From Erigeron canadensis (lineage: Eukaryota; Streptophyta; Magnoliopsida; Asterales; Asteraceae): a DNA stretch of 64,000 bases. Positions 10,940-21,619 of this stretch are shown in pieces. The notes under the pieces are model-generated. The model did not search any database. It worked only from the letters and a program-made list of their open reading frames with translations, and was not told the DNA's origin. The position numbers and the translations under genes were made by a program. Location of the stretch: positions 24,563,723 through 24,627,722 of the forward strand of contig NC_057767.1 of NCBI RefSeq assembly GCF_010389155.1, read 5' to 3'. How positions within the stretch are numbered: the first letter of the stretch is position 1; each line of letters opens with the position of its first letter.

Positions 10940-13900
10940 ATGGCTTCTTCATCTGCTCCTGAACAACAAAATCTTTCTTATCTCAACTCTAAAGTATATG
11001 ATAATGAAGGCATCAATCCTTCTAATCAAGTATTTTTCCAAGCTTCAAAACTGGTCATCAAGGCTAACAACTATCTGGGATCTGAAGAGATCCCATCTAA
11101 AACCAAAGGATACTTCTCTATGTTGGATTTCATCATGGGATGTCCTGCCAGAAAGGCCATTTACTCTGATCCAAAGGAAATGTGTGTCCACCTCTTGAGA
11201 GAGTTTTGGTGGACATGTGATTACAAGGTTGCCAGTAGCACCATCACTGGAACTGTACTTAAAGGAGAACACACTATCTCCATCTCTGTAGAGTCATTAA
11301 GAGATGCTCTTCATCTTCCTAAACAATCAGAAGAGCATCCATATGTGGAGTTGGTTCCCATTGGAGTGTGGAAGGAATGGTTGTTAACCATAGGGTATGA
11401 GACCAACATGGAACCTGCACAACCTGTGCACAGCAACCCTCAGAAGAAATATCTGCCAGGAGTATGGAGGCTGCTGTTCACCCATGTAATCCAGTGGCTC
11501 TTTTGATCAGGCCACTGCTGCACAAATGTAGATGATTTATGCGCTGGCAAATGGTCGCAACATTGACTTTGCCAGCGTAATTTTTGAAGACCTAAAGGGG
11601 AAGGTCACAATAAAGAACAGATCAAGCTCAGTGCCCTTCACACGCTTTCTCTCATTGATTTTCAAGAAGGAGCTGAAGGAAAAATATCTCCCTGAAGGGG
11701 CTCAATTCATTCTCATTCCAAGGGTTGCAAGCTCTGTTTATAAGATTCCCGCTTGTGATCCTGAGCAGTTCGATTCAAAGTATGATGTGCTCACCCCAGC
11801 AATGAAACAGGTACTTTATTCTGTATATCCTGACGTCTATAGACCCAACCCTGCCGGAGCTGGTATGCTGATAATCCCCCAGCAACCTCCAAAGCTCCCA
11901 AGAAAACCAAAACACTTGCATCTTCTTCCACTTCACCTCCTGCTGCTGTCCCAAAACAGCAGCAGCGAGTATCAAAGGGCAAAACTACAAAGGTTAAGAA
12001 GTCCTCACTGCCCACGGACAATAGAGACCCAGCTAGCCTATCAGCAGCCTCAAAAATGGCTGCTGACGAGAAAAAGGGTAACCGCAAGCAACCACCTCAA
12101 ACTTCTGTAGGCGAGGTTGGTGAAGATCAAGGGCCACCCCAGCCCATTAGAGTTGAGTCCACCGAACAAATCATTCCTTCTTCTTCTTCTCAACCCTCTG
12201 AGTCGTTGTCAGCAGCCATATCACAGGTGATGCTAGAGACAACAAAGTCTACGGCCGATGATGCTTTGGTGATACAACACACTGAAGCTGAGGCACCCAG
12301 TTCCCCTACCCCTCTAAATTTTTCGTTGGATGAAAGGATGGAGGTTGAGGTTGGTAATGTAGAGGAAGAAGGAAATGTTGAAGAAGATGATGATGAGGAG
12401 GACAGTGATCTTGAGTTGGGAGAGTTTGTTGCTGACGAATTCTAGCTGGATTCCTCCATCCAGGCTGATGAAATTGAGGCAAGTGATATGGAGGTTGAAA
12501 AAGAGGCTATTGTTGCTGATGAAAATGCAGCAGCCATCAATGAAAATGTTGAAGCTGCTGCTGATGATGACGTTGCAGCAGCTGACAACGAAAATGTACA
12601 AGAAGCTGCTGCTGATGACAATGCAGCAGCTAATCCTGAAGAAACTGAGGTGCTAACTCTAGCCACACCTGTTGATTCTCAAATTGCTGACAGGCTGGCC
12701 AGAGTGGAACACCAATTAAATGATCTCACCAAGGCTGCCACACTCGTTGTTCAACTTAAAACTCATGAAGATGACAGATTGGTGAAGATCTTGGAGAGCT
12801 GGTACAGCAAGCAAAACGAAAACACTGCCAGCATTGAGACTCTAAAAGAAAAATCTGTCTCCATGGCTGCTGATCAAGAAAAGCTGCGCACTTATACGAA
12901 TACTATCAAAAAGGATCAGCATGCCATTCGTGGGTTCTCTCGATCGCTATGCAAGATTGGAACTGCTGTAAGGTTCTCAGCAAAAAAGGCATCCAGCAGC
13001 AGTGAATCTGCTGCTGCTGAAGTAAAAACAGTTGCTGACCTGGTTTCTCGTCTTACCACCCCGGTTGAAGACAACACCAAGGCTATCAATGCCTTGGAAA
13101 CTACTGTGGCCAGTCTTCCTCCTCCTCAAGTCTCATTTACTGAGGAAGATCGTAAGTGCCAACAAAAATTGGAGCAAGAGGTTGGGGATATTAAGAAGAT
13201 GTTGTCCCAACTTCTTCAACAGCAGGCAGCTCCAACAGCGACAGTGGAGGTAGTTATTAATGATACTACCTCCAAGGGGGAGAAAGTTAATGCTGCCGTA
13301 ATGGCACTTGTCAGTGAAGCTGTTAACAAAGCTGTAAATGATATTTATGAAGCTTCAACTGACAAGGTTGCAAGTGAAGAAAACACTGCAGCGGCCACTG
13401 ATAAACAAGATGAACTGGCAATAGTGGTCGTCAGTGAAGACAAGGTTAACTCTCCCCCTGCTGATGTTGAGGGGGAGACAAGAATTGATGAAGTTTCCCC
13501 TGCTAATGTTGAGGGGGAGACAGTTAATGAGGCAAGTGCTGAGGGGGAGCAACAATTGATAGTTGCTGATGCTCCCCAAATTGAAGAAGAAGGGGAAATG
13601 AGTCCTCGTGCAGTCAGAACAGCTTGGGAAGCCGGATTTGCACAAGAAATGGCTAGGGACACATCCAGGGAAGTGCTCAATATTTTCCATCCTCGCTTCC
13701 TTGGAAATGCTGAAGTCTCTAAAATAACAGCAGCACAGAGAAAGCAGCTGACTGATACTGGCTTTTTCAAGAGTCCCTCGCCTCTGACTGCACAAAATGT
13801 ATCCATCACATCCACAGCAGGAAATCAGTTTCAAGTCTTTGATATATTATCAATTACTACTGAGGGAAAAACTCAAGAGGAGGCCCTGGAGGAGCTGGAT

Positions 13901-14821
13901 AGGCTGAAAGCAAATAAAGAAAATGAAAAGAAAAATCTTGAGTATATCAAGCAGCTGGCCCACTTGGAGAAAGATGAGATGGATGGAGAACAGAGAATGC
14001 TGCTGACCACTGGTGGGCCTGAAGCTCTCTATAGGCAAAAGCAAGCTGATGTAGAGCAGCTACTGAAGGAAAAGAGAGAAAAATTTGAAATGGAGAAGGC
14101 CAAGTGGTTGAAGATCATGAATGATAGGAAGAGGCCTGAGAGAATCACAACAGTTGAAGCTCATAAAGCTGCCATGGGAACTAAAACCAATCTGAAGTTC
14201 CTAAGGGAAGGACACAGCGCCCCAACCAAGATTGATGATGTAAAGCTGACCAACTTGGGGGCTTCAGAGTGGTATGAAATCTATATGATTATCAAGGATA
14301 AAAAGGCTGCCAGCTATGAACAACTTCATGGGATGCTGAAAAATTACTTTGAAAAGGCACTGAAGTTTGAAACCAAGTTCAAGGCAGACCTACCCATGCT
14401 GAGGGCAGTCTTTGGATCTCCAGCTGCTGTCTCCTCTTCAGCAGGCAAGCGTGTCCTGAAAAGAAAGCGTGCCATGCAATCCTTGCCTGCTGACCTTCCT
14501 CCTATCTCTAGTGATGCTGGATTAAATTTGAGGCTTCCTCCCAGGTGTTCTTTTGAAGAAGGGAAAATACTTGAAGACCCTGCTGGCATATTCTTCCAAA
14601 ATTTTAGAAACGATCAACTCTTCTTTAGAATGGCAGAAATTGAACAAGCATCTACTGGTTTCCTGATCAGCATCAGAAGAAGATTTGCAAAGATGATTAG
14701 TGCTAGATCTGTAATCAGCAAGATTGATGAGGAATTAATGAAGCCAGCGAGAAGAGAAGATCCGGTGCTGAGAATCGCCAAGCATGAAGATGCTTGGGAG
14801 ATAGAAGCTGCTAATCTTTAG
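10940..14821 (+). pseudogene. Large post-pol gene of the copia element (env-position), decayed
   Basis: Occupies the place after pol where Sireviruses carry their envelope-like gene, and would be about 1,290 codons. It starts MASSSAPEQQNLSYL in good context at 10940. The globular N-terminal part (about 10940-11850) is followed by a Lys/Ser/Pro-rich linker, acidic segments, repeats containing VEGET (about 13460-13550) and a charged helical or coiled-coil region (about 13860-14130). The frame is broken near 11505, again near 11870, and by TAGs near 11529 and at 12443-12445; the last part (12488-14821) is open for 777 codons. I see no clear signal peptide or membrane segment, so 'envelope' is a label of position, not function. 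The N-terminal part resembles proteins annotated as plant transposon protein, from memory and unsure. Confidence 0.65.
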
Positions 14822-14936
14822 ATGTCAACTTTGTAAAAGCTTTATGCTTAGCTTGTAATTCACTTTGACGATATAAAAGACATATTTTGTTCATATTACA
14901 TTCTTCTTACTTATTCAGCAAGTCTCTTCAGCGAAT

Positions 14937-14945
14937 AGGGGGAAA
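14937..14945 (+). promoter_or_regulatory. Polypurine tract
   Basis: AGGGGGAAA lies one base before the right LTR, which is the expected plus-strand primer site. Confidence 0.85.
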
Positions 14946-14946
14946 T

Positions 14947-15594
14947 TGTTGAGACCTGGATTCGCTGATAAGACTTACTCGCTGACATGCATAGTCAGCA
15001 AGTCTTCAGTGAGTCCAATGACTCTCTTCAGCGGGTTGCATGCTGACCAAAAGTTCATCATGGCGGGAAGCATTCAAATCACATGAAGACAAGAGTCACA
15101 TGGTGGTTCTTCCAACTGTAACGTGCCTTAAATGGCAAAGATACATGTTGGGACCAAAGCAAGGGTTCTCTCTCTCATACCCAATTTGGTATAGAAGACA
15201 AGGGCACATGATTCAAGTACCATGAGCCAATTGGATGTCGACAACCACCATCAAGTCACAATCAAAGAAGGCTGTGTTGCCCCAAGTCTTCCTCTATATA
15301 AAGCAACACAGCCACATTGTATCATGTGTGTTAGTCACCTTGAAAGTGTGAATCACTTGTAATTGTTTAAGTTTTTAGTGTGTCTAGGCTTATTAATTAC
15401 CATTGTTCTTTTGTATTCTTGTAAGTCAAGTGTGTAAGATCAACCATGCATTCATCGTTTAATCAATGATACATATGATTATCCTTGCATTGATGTACTA
15501 CAATTGAACTTAACATTGTTCTTGTTATTTACTTGATTATTTACTTTCTTGTCTAATTTAATTAAAACATAAGTTGTGCATTCGTGGACCATCA
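14947..15594 (+). repeat. 3' LTR of the copia element
   Basis: A 648-bp LTR nearly identical to the left one and followed at once by the target duplication ATAAT. Confidence 0.95.
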
Positions 15595-16046
15595 ATAATA
15601 TATTTGGATAATGATTAATAGGACTTTTAATTTATAGTTAATCTAAGTGATGACATAAGCGAGGGCCAATTTTATGAAATTGAGCAATTTGATTGGTTAA
15701 TAAGTCATTAGTTCAACTGTCTTATAATATATAGTAAGATTAAGATATAAATAAAATATTGATAGAAATCTGTAACCTCCCTAATTTTTAGCTATATGTT
15801 GTTGTTAGATATACATTATGCAATAAAGTATTAATTATTTTTAAAATTGGGTTCAAAGTGTAAATTGGTGATTGAAAAATAAAAAAGAGTGTAGATTAAT
15901 TTAGACATGTGTTTATTTAATTAATTTTGAGAAATTGAAAGTTGTGATTGGTTAATTGAGGTTAGGTCAGTTGCCTTTTAGTATATATTAAAATTAAGAT
16001 TAAGATCAAGATTTTACTTTCTCTGCGCCATTATTGTTTCCTACCT
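15595..16046. other. AT-rich spacer right of the copia element
   Basis: No gene or clear repeat. It continues the sequence interrupted by the copia insertion. Confidence 0.5.
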
Positions 16047-16571
16047 TAAATTACACTTTAAGTCCCTGAACTTGACATCTTTTTTACTTTTAGTCACTGA
16101 ATTTTAAAAATTGGTTATAAAGTAGTTTGTTAGATAACTTTTTTTTAACGACGATGAAATAAGTTAGTTGAAAGTTTTATTTATATAATTAGATATTTAT
16201 TTTGTGACCGTGTTTATAAAAAATAATTTACGGTAAAGTTAAAAGTAAAAATACTAGGAAAAAAAAATCAAAATATAACATTTAAAATGAGACGAAGAAG
16301 TATTTATATAAAAAAAAATTAAGCTAAATTACACTTTTCATCCTTCGAGGTTAGCCGACTATCAATTTTAATTATGGAATAATGGGTACGACAAAATGTG
16401 AAAAAAAAAACTAAGCAATGTGGGCAAGTTAATGGATTAAAACTAATGAAATTGACGCGGTGACCAAAAGTGGAAAAAAAAATGACAAGCTTAGTATAAG
16501 AATTGCATTTTTTGAAGTTTAATGACTAAAGTGAAAAACGTGTCGTATTCAGGGACCAAAAATGTAATTTA
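16047..16571. mobile_element. Inverted-repeat DNA element, ~525 bp, non-autonomous
   Basis: The left end TAAATTACACTTTAAGTCCC is matched in inverted form by the right end (reverse complement TAAATTACATTTTTGGTCCC), with similarity continuing about 60 bp inwards. There is no coding sequence inside. I could not find a convincing target duplication, so the superfamily is open; a Mutator-like MITE is possible. Confidence 0.55.
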
Positions 16572-16604
16572 CCATTTTTTTTTAATTTAATCTTCCTCAT
16601 ATAT

Positions 16605-16805
16605 AAGTTCCTAACTCGACGAGGATAATCAATTATCTTAACTGAATCTCGCTACAACAAGCGAAATCATAGTGGCTAATGAAAAACCATGGTAAACTGC
16701 CCCCACAAGAACTTAGGGATTAATAGGAGCAAAGCTTGTACATAGCAAGATTTAATCTCCCGCCTCTTAGGGATAACCGAGCACCAAACCACCGGATGAT
16801 CAAGC
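16605..16805 (-). mobile_element. Degenerate SINE-like sequence
   Basis: Read on the minus strand it begins with an A-box-like GGTGGTTTGGTGC and a B-box-like GGGAGATTAAATC. It then has GGGGGCAGTTTACC, which resembles a stretch of the clear SINE at 53798-54013. No target duplication or tail was found. Confidence 0.35.
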
Positions 16806-16920
16806 AGAACAGGTCACTAAGCCTGTATATATTCAAAAGTTACCTGTGAAAAAAAGACTAACAAAATATCCCCATAATACATGCTTCCAAATAAAAGAAA
16901 CTAAATTAATTAACACTCTA

Positions 16921-17100
16921 CACTCTAGATGACTACGAACCATCGATCTCAAACAAATTACCTACTCATGAACAACTTATGTATGGGTTAGACTTGTTGG
17001 ATAACAGGTCAAAGTGGGTAATTTCCTTATTCCAAGTTAAGATGGGTTTTGGTTGACACGGAAACATTCTGGTCATAATAATTATTTTTTACTAATTATA
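16921..17100 (+). repeat. Relic of a TN-gene 3' flank
   Basis: The segment with GACTACGAACCATC and then GGGTTAGACTTGTTGGATAA matches the DNA downstream of TN1 (about 26571-26830) and TN2 (about 56383-56700). No TN coding sequence is left nearby, so this is probably the trace of a deleted third TN gene. Confidence 0.6.
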
Positions 17101-18089
17101 TATATACTAAAAACCTATGTAAACGTATAATTATTTTATGCGTAAAATTTTTATTTTTTTAACTTTTACCCCACATCAAAGTTTTTGCTTTCATTTTCGT
17201 GATACTAAGCTTTAATTTAGGTTCTCATGTTTTCATCTAACTTTCATACAGTTACGATTTTACTTTTAAACGTTTGGTCTTTGATTATTTTCATTTGTAT
17301 TTTAATACATATAGCGTTTTCATTATACAATAATTTTTATGATCATTACGTCTTACGTTCATGTTACATTTAAAACATTAATATAGTAGTTTTTTTATAT
17401 ACATCTTAATATTCTTTTACATTATTTTTATTGTATTGCTACGTGTTTAGTTGTTTTTTTAATGAAAGTTTTCATCTTTTAAATTGTATCTCACATCAAA
17501 ATTTTCGTTTTCATTTTTATCGACACTAAACTTTCAGGTTCTCAGGTTTTCATCATACAATTTGCACACAGTTTTGGTTTTGGTAGTGTTAACTTAGCTG
17601 AGCGTTGCCGGATTTTTCTTTGGTAGCATTGCTGGAATTTGTTCCATTAAAGCAATAGGTAGCCGGAAAAAGTAGTTTTTAGCCGATGATGGTATCGTTG
17701 AACAGTTTTAGGTTGTCAGTGCTACTAAAAATGGGCGATGATGATACAGATGTTCGTAAAAATGGGACTCGAATGATCCGAGGCGTACCTTCGGGTCAGC
17801 AGCCATGGCGTCTCCGACTTTCGAAATTCCCGACCCCCAAATTCTGGGCCCAAGTTTTGTTTTTTACAAAAAAACGGCCACTTTTTTATTTTCCCGAAAA
17901 GTTTGATTATAATTCCGGTTACCTTTGCTATGTTATCAAATTGGCAAGTTTTGACTAGTTTTGTTTTATACACCACTTGTTTTGGCTAGTTTTGGCAACG
18001 CCACGTGTCGATTTGTCAATGGCCGAAAACTTGCTAATTTGTCAATCTTTTGGCACTACACCCTTGTCCCTAAGCATCTATATATATAT
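17101..18089. other. Spacer without recognised genes
   Basis: AT-rich with two loosely similar segments around 17155-17300 and 17455-17580 (both with TTTTCAT and TACTAA-type runs). A 90-codon open frame at 17686-17958 matches nothing I recognise. A TA microsatellite lies at 18080-18096. Confidence 0.4.
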
Positions 18090-19085
18090 ATATATAACAA
18101 TTGCAACAAGATCCAATTTCAGACCTGGCTACTATCTAATGGACCTCCCTTATCAAAAGAAAGCGGAAAGTAGGTGGAAATTGTGTGGTGTTTTCATTAG
18201 TTCGGAGGAAGATGAAAGGAAAGTGTTACTTAATTTGTGACTATATTATAGATATATGCAATTGGGATTTAAGGGGTTCACTTTATCATAACACGGGGTA
18301 GAATACAATCTCACAAGTTCATTTTCTTTACTCCTTTATAAAAGATATGATATCTTTTTTATTTTAGGTAATTCTACCCTTCAATTATCAGAATTACCCA
18401 TGACTTTTTATATTTTGCACTTAATGAATTGTAATGTACACTCTAAACCTTTATTTTAATAATTAACACTTTAAGCTCTTATCGTCTAAATTTTCCACTA
18501 TCATAATTTATTACATCAACCTACACCACTTGACATCGCCACCACCACCAATATTACTATCACCGACACCACTAGACCGTTTTCCCACCACCGCCATTTA
18601 TTTATCTATATCTTTATCTATCTATATCTATATCTATACCTATATTCCCTTATAAAGAAAAAAAAAGGCTCTTTCTATTCTAAGTAATTATATTTTTGAA
18701 TTACTCTTGACTTTTTATGTTTAGTCCTTAATAAATTAATTTACACTCTAAACTTTTATTTTAATAATTAACATTTTAAGTCCTTATCTTCTCAAAATTT
18801 CCCCTATCACAATTACATCAATATACACCACTTGACACCGCCGCCACCAAGAATAGTACCATCATCGACACTATTAGACCGTCTTCCTTACCACTGCCGC
18901 CATATTGTGCGGATATCATGCTCGTTTCCATGAAAAGAGAGATTGAAATTAAGACAAATATACATATTAATTATCTAAGGTCTTGCCGTTCATTAAAAAA
19001 AAATTTAAAAAAAATTATCTAAAGTCTTATGAAGACGTTTTTTTTTTCTTTCGGCCACCTTTCTGGCAATATCCTCCCAGGAGAT
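18090..19085. repeat. Orphan TNL 5' flank
   Basis: The segment from about 18100 (CAACAAGATCC ... AGTAGGTGGAAATTGTG ... GGAGGAAGATGAAAGG) matches 43460-43580 upstream of TNL-D and parts of 24090-24150 and 54015-54070. The segment at 19025-19080 matches 1490-1560 and 43865-43925. No TNL coding region lies to its left, so this appears to be promoter-side DNA of a lost TNL. It contains the direct repeat listed next. Confidence 0.5.
18385..18905. repeat. Diverged direct repeat, two ~200-bp copies
   Basis: Copies at about 18390-18600 and 18700-18905 share a run ending in CACCACTTGACA(C/T)CGCC and AGACCGT. They are separated by a TATCTA microsatellite (18600-18645). Confidence 0.7.
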
Positions 19086-19940
19086 AAACAACTTAATGAA
19101 ATCCAACATTTTATATTCTTCACATCTCTTTCTTTTCATAGCGTTATTTTAGTTTTTTATAAATAAATTTTAGAATCTTTACGAAAATAATATGAAAATC
19201 TTTATGTAACGACATTCAATCATTTTGTCTTTTATTTCAATGGCTCCGTTATTGTTGTGTTCCTACTTGTTTCTTTCATTGAATTTTCCTTATTTTCTGA
19301 CCCCACCACCATCTAACAAAATAGATTCCCTGAATTAACACCAACAAATGAAAGACATTCCCAAAATTAACAAAAAGGTACGTTAATGTTGAAAAATAAT
19401 ATATCAATGGACCCTGTTTAGTAGGGAGGGAAAAGTGGGTGGAAATGTTATGGAAATTTGTCACAGTTTTATGATGATATCATGACGCATCACAGTTTTA
19501 TTTTATTTATGAAAAATGACTAATCTTCATAACAAAATAGATTAAAAATTTATTAACACTCTAAGAAGGTGACATGTGGTATTCACTCATTCTCTTTTTT
19601 AATCTTACCCCCTGATTTTTTCACATGTCATCATCCAATCGTTAGGAGAATTTTTACGTTATTTTTTTAAAAAGATTAATCATTTCCCTTTATTTATTTC
19701 CATGAAATTACCTCAATCAATTAAACTAATGTTAGACAACCATATTAATTTTGATTATGATGAAACTGTGTCATTATGTAAGAGTTTTGAGAAACTATTA
19801 GGGGTGTGCATTCGGTTGGGTTTTGGGAGAGTAGAGTTATTCGGTTTGGCTTAATTGGTTTTTTAAAAATTAGTAAACCACCCAATACCCAATCCATACA
19901 TGTGGTCACCCAATCCATACATGTGGCTTAATTGGTTTTT
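19086..19940. other. Spacer without recognised genes
   Basis: AT-rich DNA with short stretches such as CCCCACCACCATCTAACAAAA that recur near 38790. There is a short local duplication of CACCCAATCCATACATGTGG around 19880-19925. I see no gene. Confidence 0.4.
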
Positions 19941-20116
19941 TGTAAACGTTTGATGGGCGTGCTCCTTATGCATTATTCTTGATCTGGTATTGTATTTGAA
20001 TGATTTGTACGGATTGTCTAATCCTTGTAATACATTTAGACTTGTCTTTACTTAATTTTCATGTCGTGCTGTGCTTAGTATGTAACCTTCGTGTTTCCCC
20101 TTGACGGGGTGTTACA
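19941..20116 (+). mobile_element. Fragment of a gypsy-type LTR (3' end)
   Basis: From TGTAAACGTTTGATG to GGGGTGTTACA it matches 38119-38294. The terminal GGGGTGTTACA is typical of long LTRs of plant Ty3/gypsy elements. Only the end is present. Confidence 0.6.
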
Positions 20117-20333
20117 CAACAATTATTCCAGTACGCGATTTCTTAAAAATACCGAACAAATGTAAATTTAACAAAAGCTGAAAGAGGACAAAGTGCAAAC
20201 ATCTGTATCTATTATGTTAGTAATAGAGTTGAGAAGAAATGACAAATTGAAAATATATACTTAAAAATGAAGACAAATGGAGTTGAGCCATATAGGCAGA
20301 TCGACAGTTTGTATTTAAGAGACATGACATGCA

Positions 20334-21587
20334 TCACTTTGACCAGAAAACCTGCACTGACTTTTGATGATAACTCTTAAAACATATATATATGTGTTGG
20401 AAATCTGGGAGGGCCGGCTCGCCCATGCTCTCAATTTCACATGAAATGCCCTGAAGTTGAAATGAGTTCTGCAAACGATTGGGTAGGTTCCAAAGTACAT
20501 TTGAAATGTTCAAAATGTTTGGACAATATTTGAGGTAAATTTTCACAAGAGACGTTAACTTATGTATCATTTCCCATGGGACTTCCTTCAACTCGTGGCA
20601 TCCACTTAGATCCAAAGTACCGAGTTTTTGGAGGCAACCAATAGAGCCATCCAAGTCCTTCAAACTATGACTGTTCCTTACAACCAGTTTCTCAAGATTC
20701 TCAAGTCCAATGAAACTCCCTGTCTTGTTCAGTCCATTCATTTCCACGAATAGAATCCTTAGCTTCATAAGACTCTAGAAATCAACACAAGTATAGTAAT
20801 GAATACAAATACTGTAATCAACTCTATTTTATTCATTTTTAATTTCCATGATATGCATATATCAAAATAAAAAACACAAAAGAAAAAAAAAAAAAAAAGA
20901 AGGTTTAACCATATATTTAAAAGCTGGCTTTGCTAATTAGTTGTAATGTTTTGCCTTGAACTTTTATTGATATTAATACAATTGACCGGGTATATACTTT
21001 TACCCAAAAAAGAGTTTGTGATGTTCATATATTTAGCAAGACAGGGCGAAATACTGTGGACTAGATGATGTTAATATTGCAGTTCATGACTTTGTTTCCA
21101 TAATAAAAGTTTAAACCAGAGAAAATCATAACCGTTAAACAAGTAAACAATTTCTGAAACAACTATATAAAAATGCTTTTGTTCCCTATATAAACAATGG
21201 AGCCCTAGCTTGATGTCTAATGATCGATCATACGTACTTACCTTGAAACCTTCCCAAAGTGTATCCAGGTTTCCTCCGTGCAATTTAATTACCACCGCAT
21301 TGCTCATATCAATTTTGTCGAGGCATTTGAAAGGGAATTCCTCCCATTCCAAGTATTTCAAATGTTTGAAACACAAGGGAGGCATTATTTCATCAATTGA
21401 AGAAAAATAAAAAGAAGACCATTGTAGCTTATCATTATAATCACCCAACTTTATGAACATGAGGTTACTCATCTTTCTAAAGGCCTCTACTTGTATAGTT
21501 ATATCTTCATCCAAATCATACTTGTCCAAATAGATGCTTCTAACTAAATCAGTTCCCTGCACGTATACGTATAATGAAGGAGAGTAT

Positions 21588-21619
<32 letters not shown>

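Larger units (their letters stand above)
2354..15594 (+). mobile_element. Ty1/copia LTR retrotransposon, Sirevirus-like, 13.2 kb
   Basis: A full-length insertion with exact ends: TG...CA LTRs at 2354-3003 and 14947-15594, and the 5-bp target duplication ATAAT on both sides (2349-2353 and 15595-15599). Internal order is primer site, gag, protease, integrase, reverse transcriptase, RNase H, a triplicated repeat, an extra gene, and polypurine tract. Integrase before reverse transcriptase defines Ty1/copia. The long gag, the Met-tRNA-type primer site and the large post-pol gene fit the Sirevirus (SIRE/Maximus) lineage. By eye the two LTRs differ at about ten positions plus one 2-bp indel, so the insertion is recent. 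Yet gag, pol and the third gene all carry stops or frame changes, so this copy cannot move on its own. Confidence 0.95.

Noticed and set aside
10940..14821. A host gene captured by the copia element
   Set aside because: It occupies the normal third-gene position of Sireviruses and I cannot name a host parent, so capture is only kept as a possibility.
17686..17958. 90-codon plus-strand frame
   Set aside because: No recognisable motif, overlaps an equally long frame on the other strand, and lies in worn spacer.
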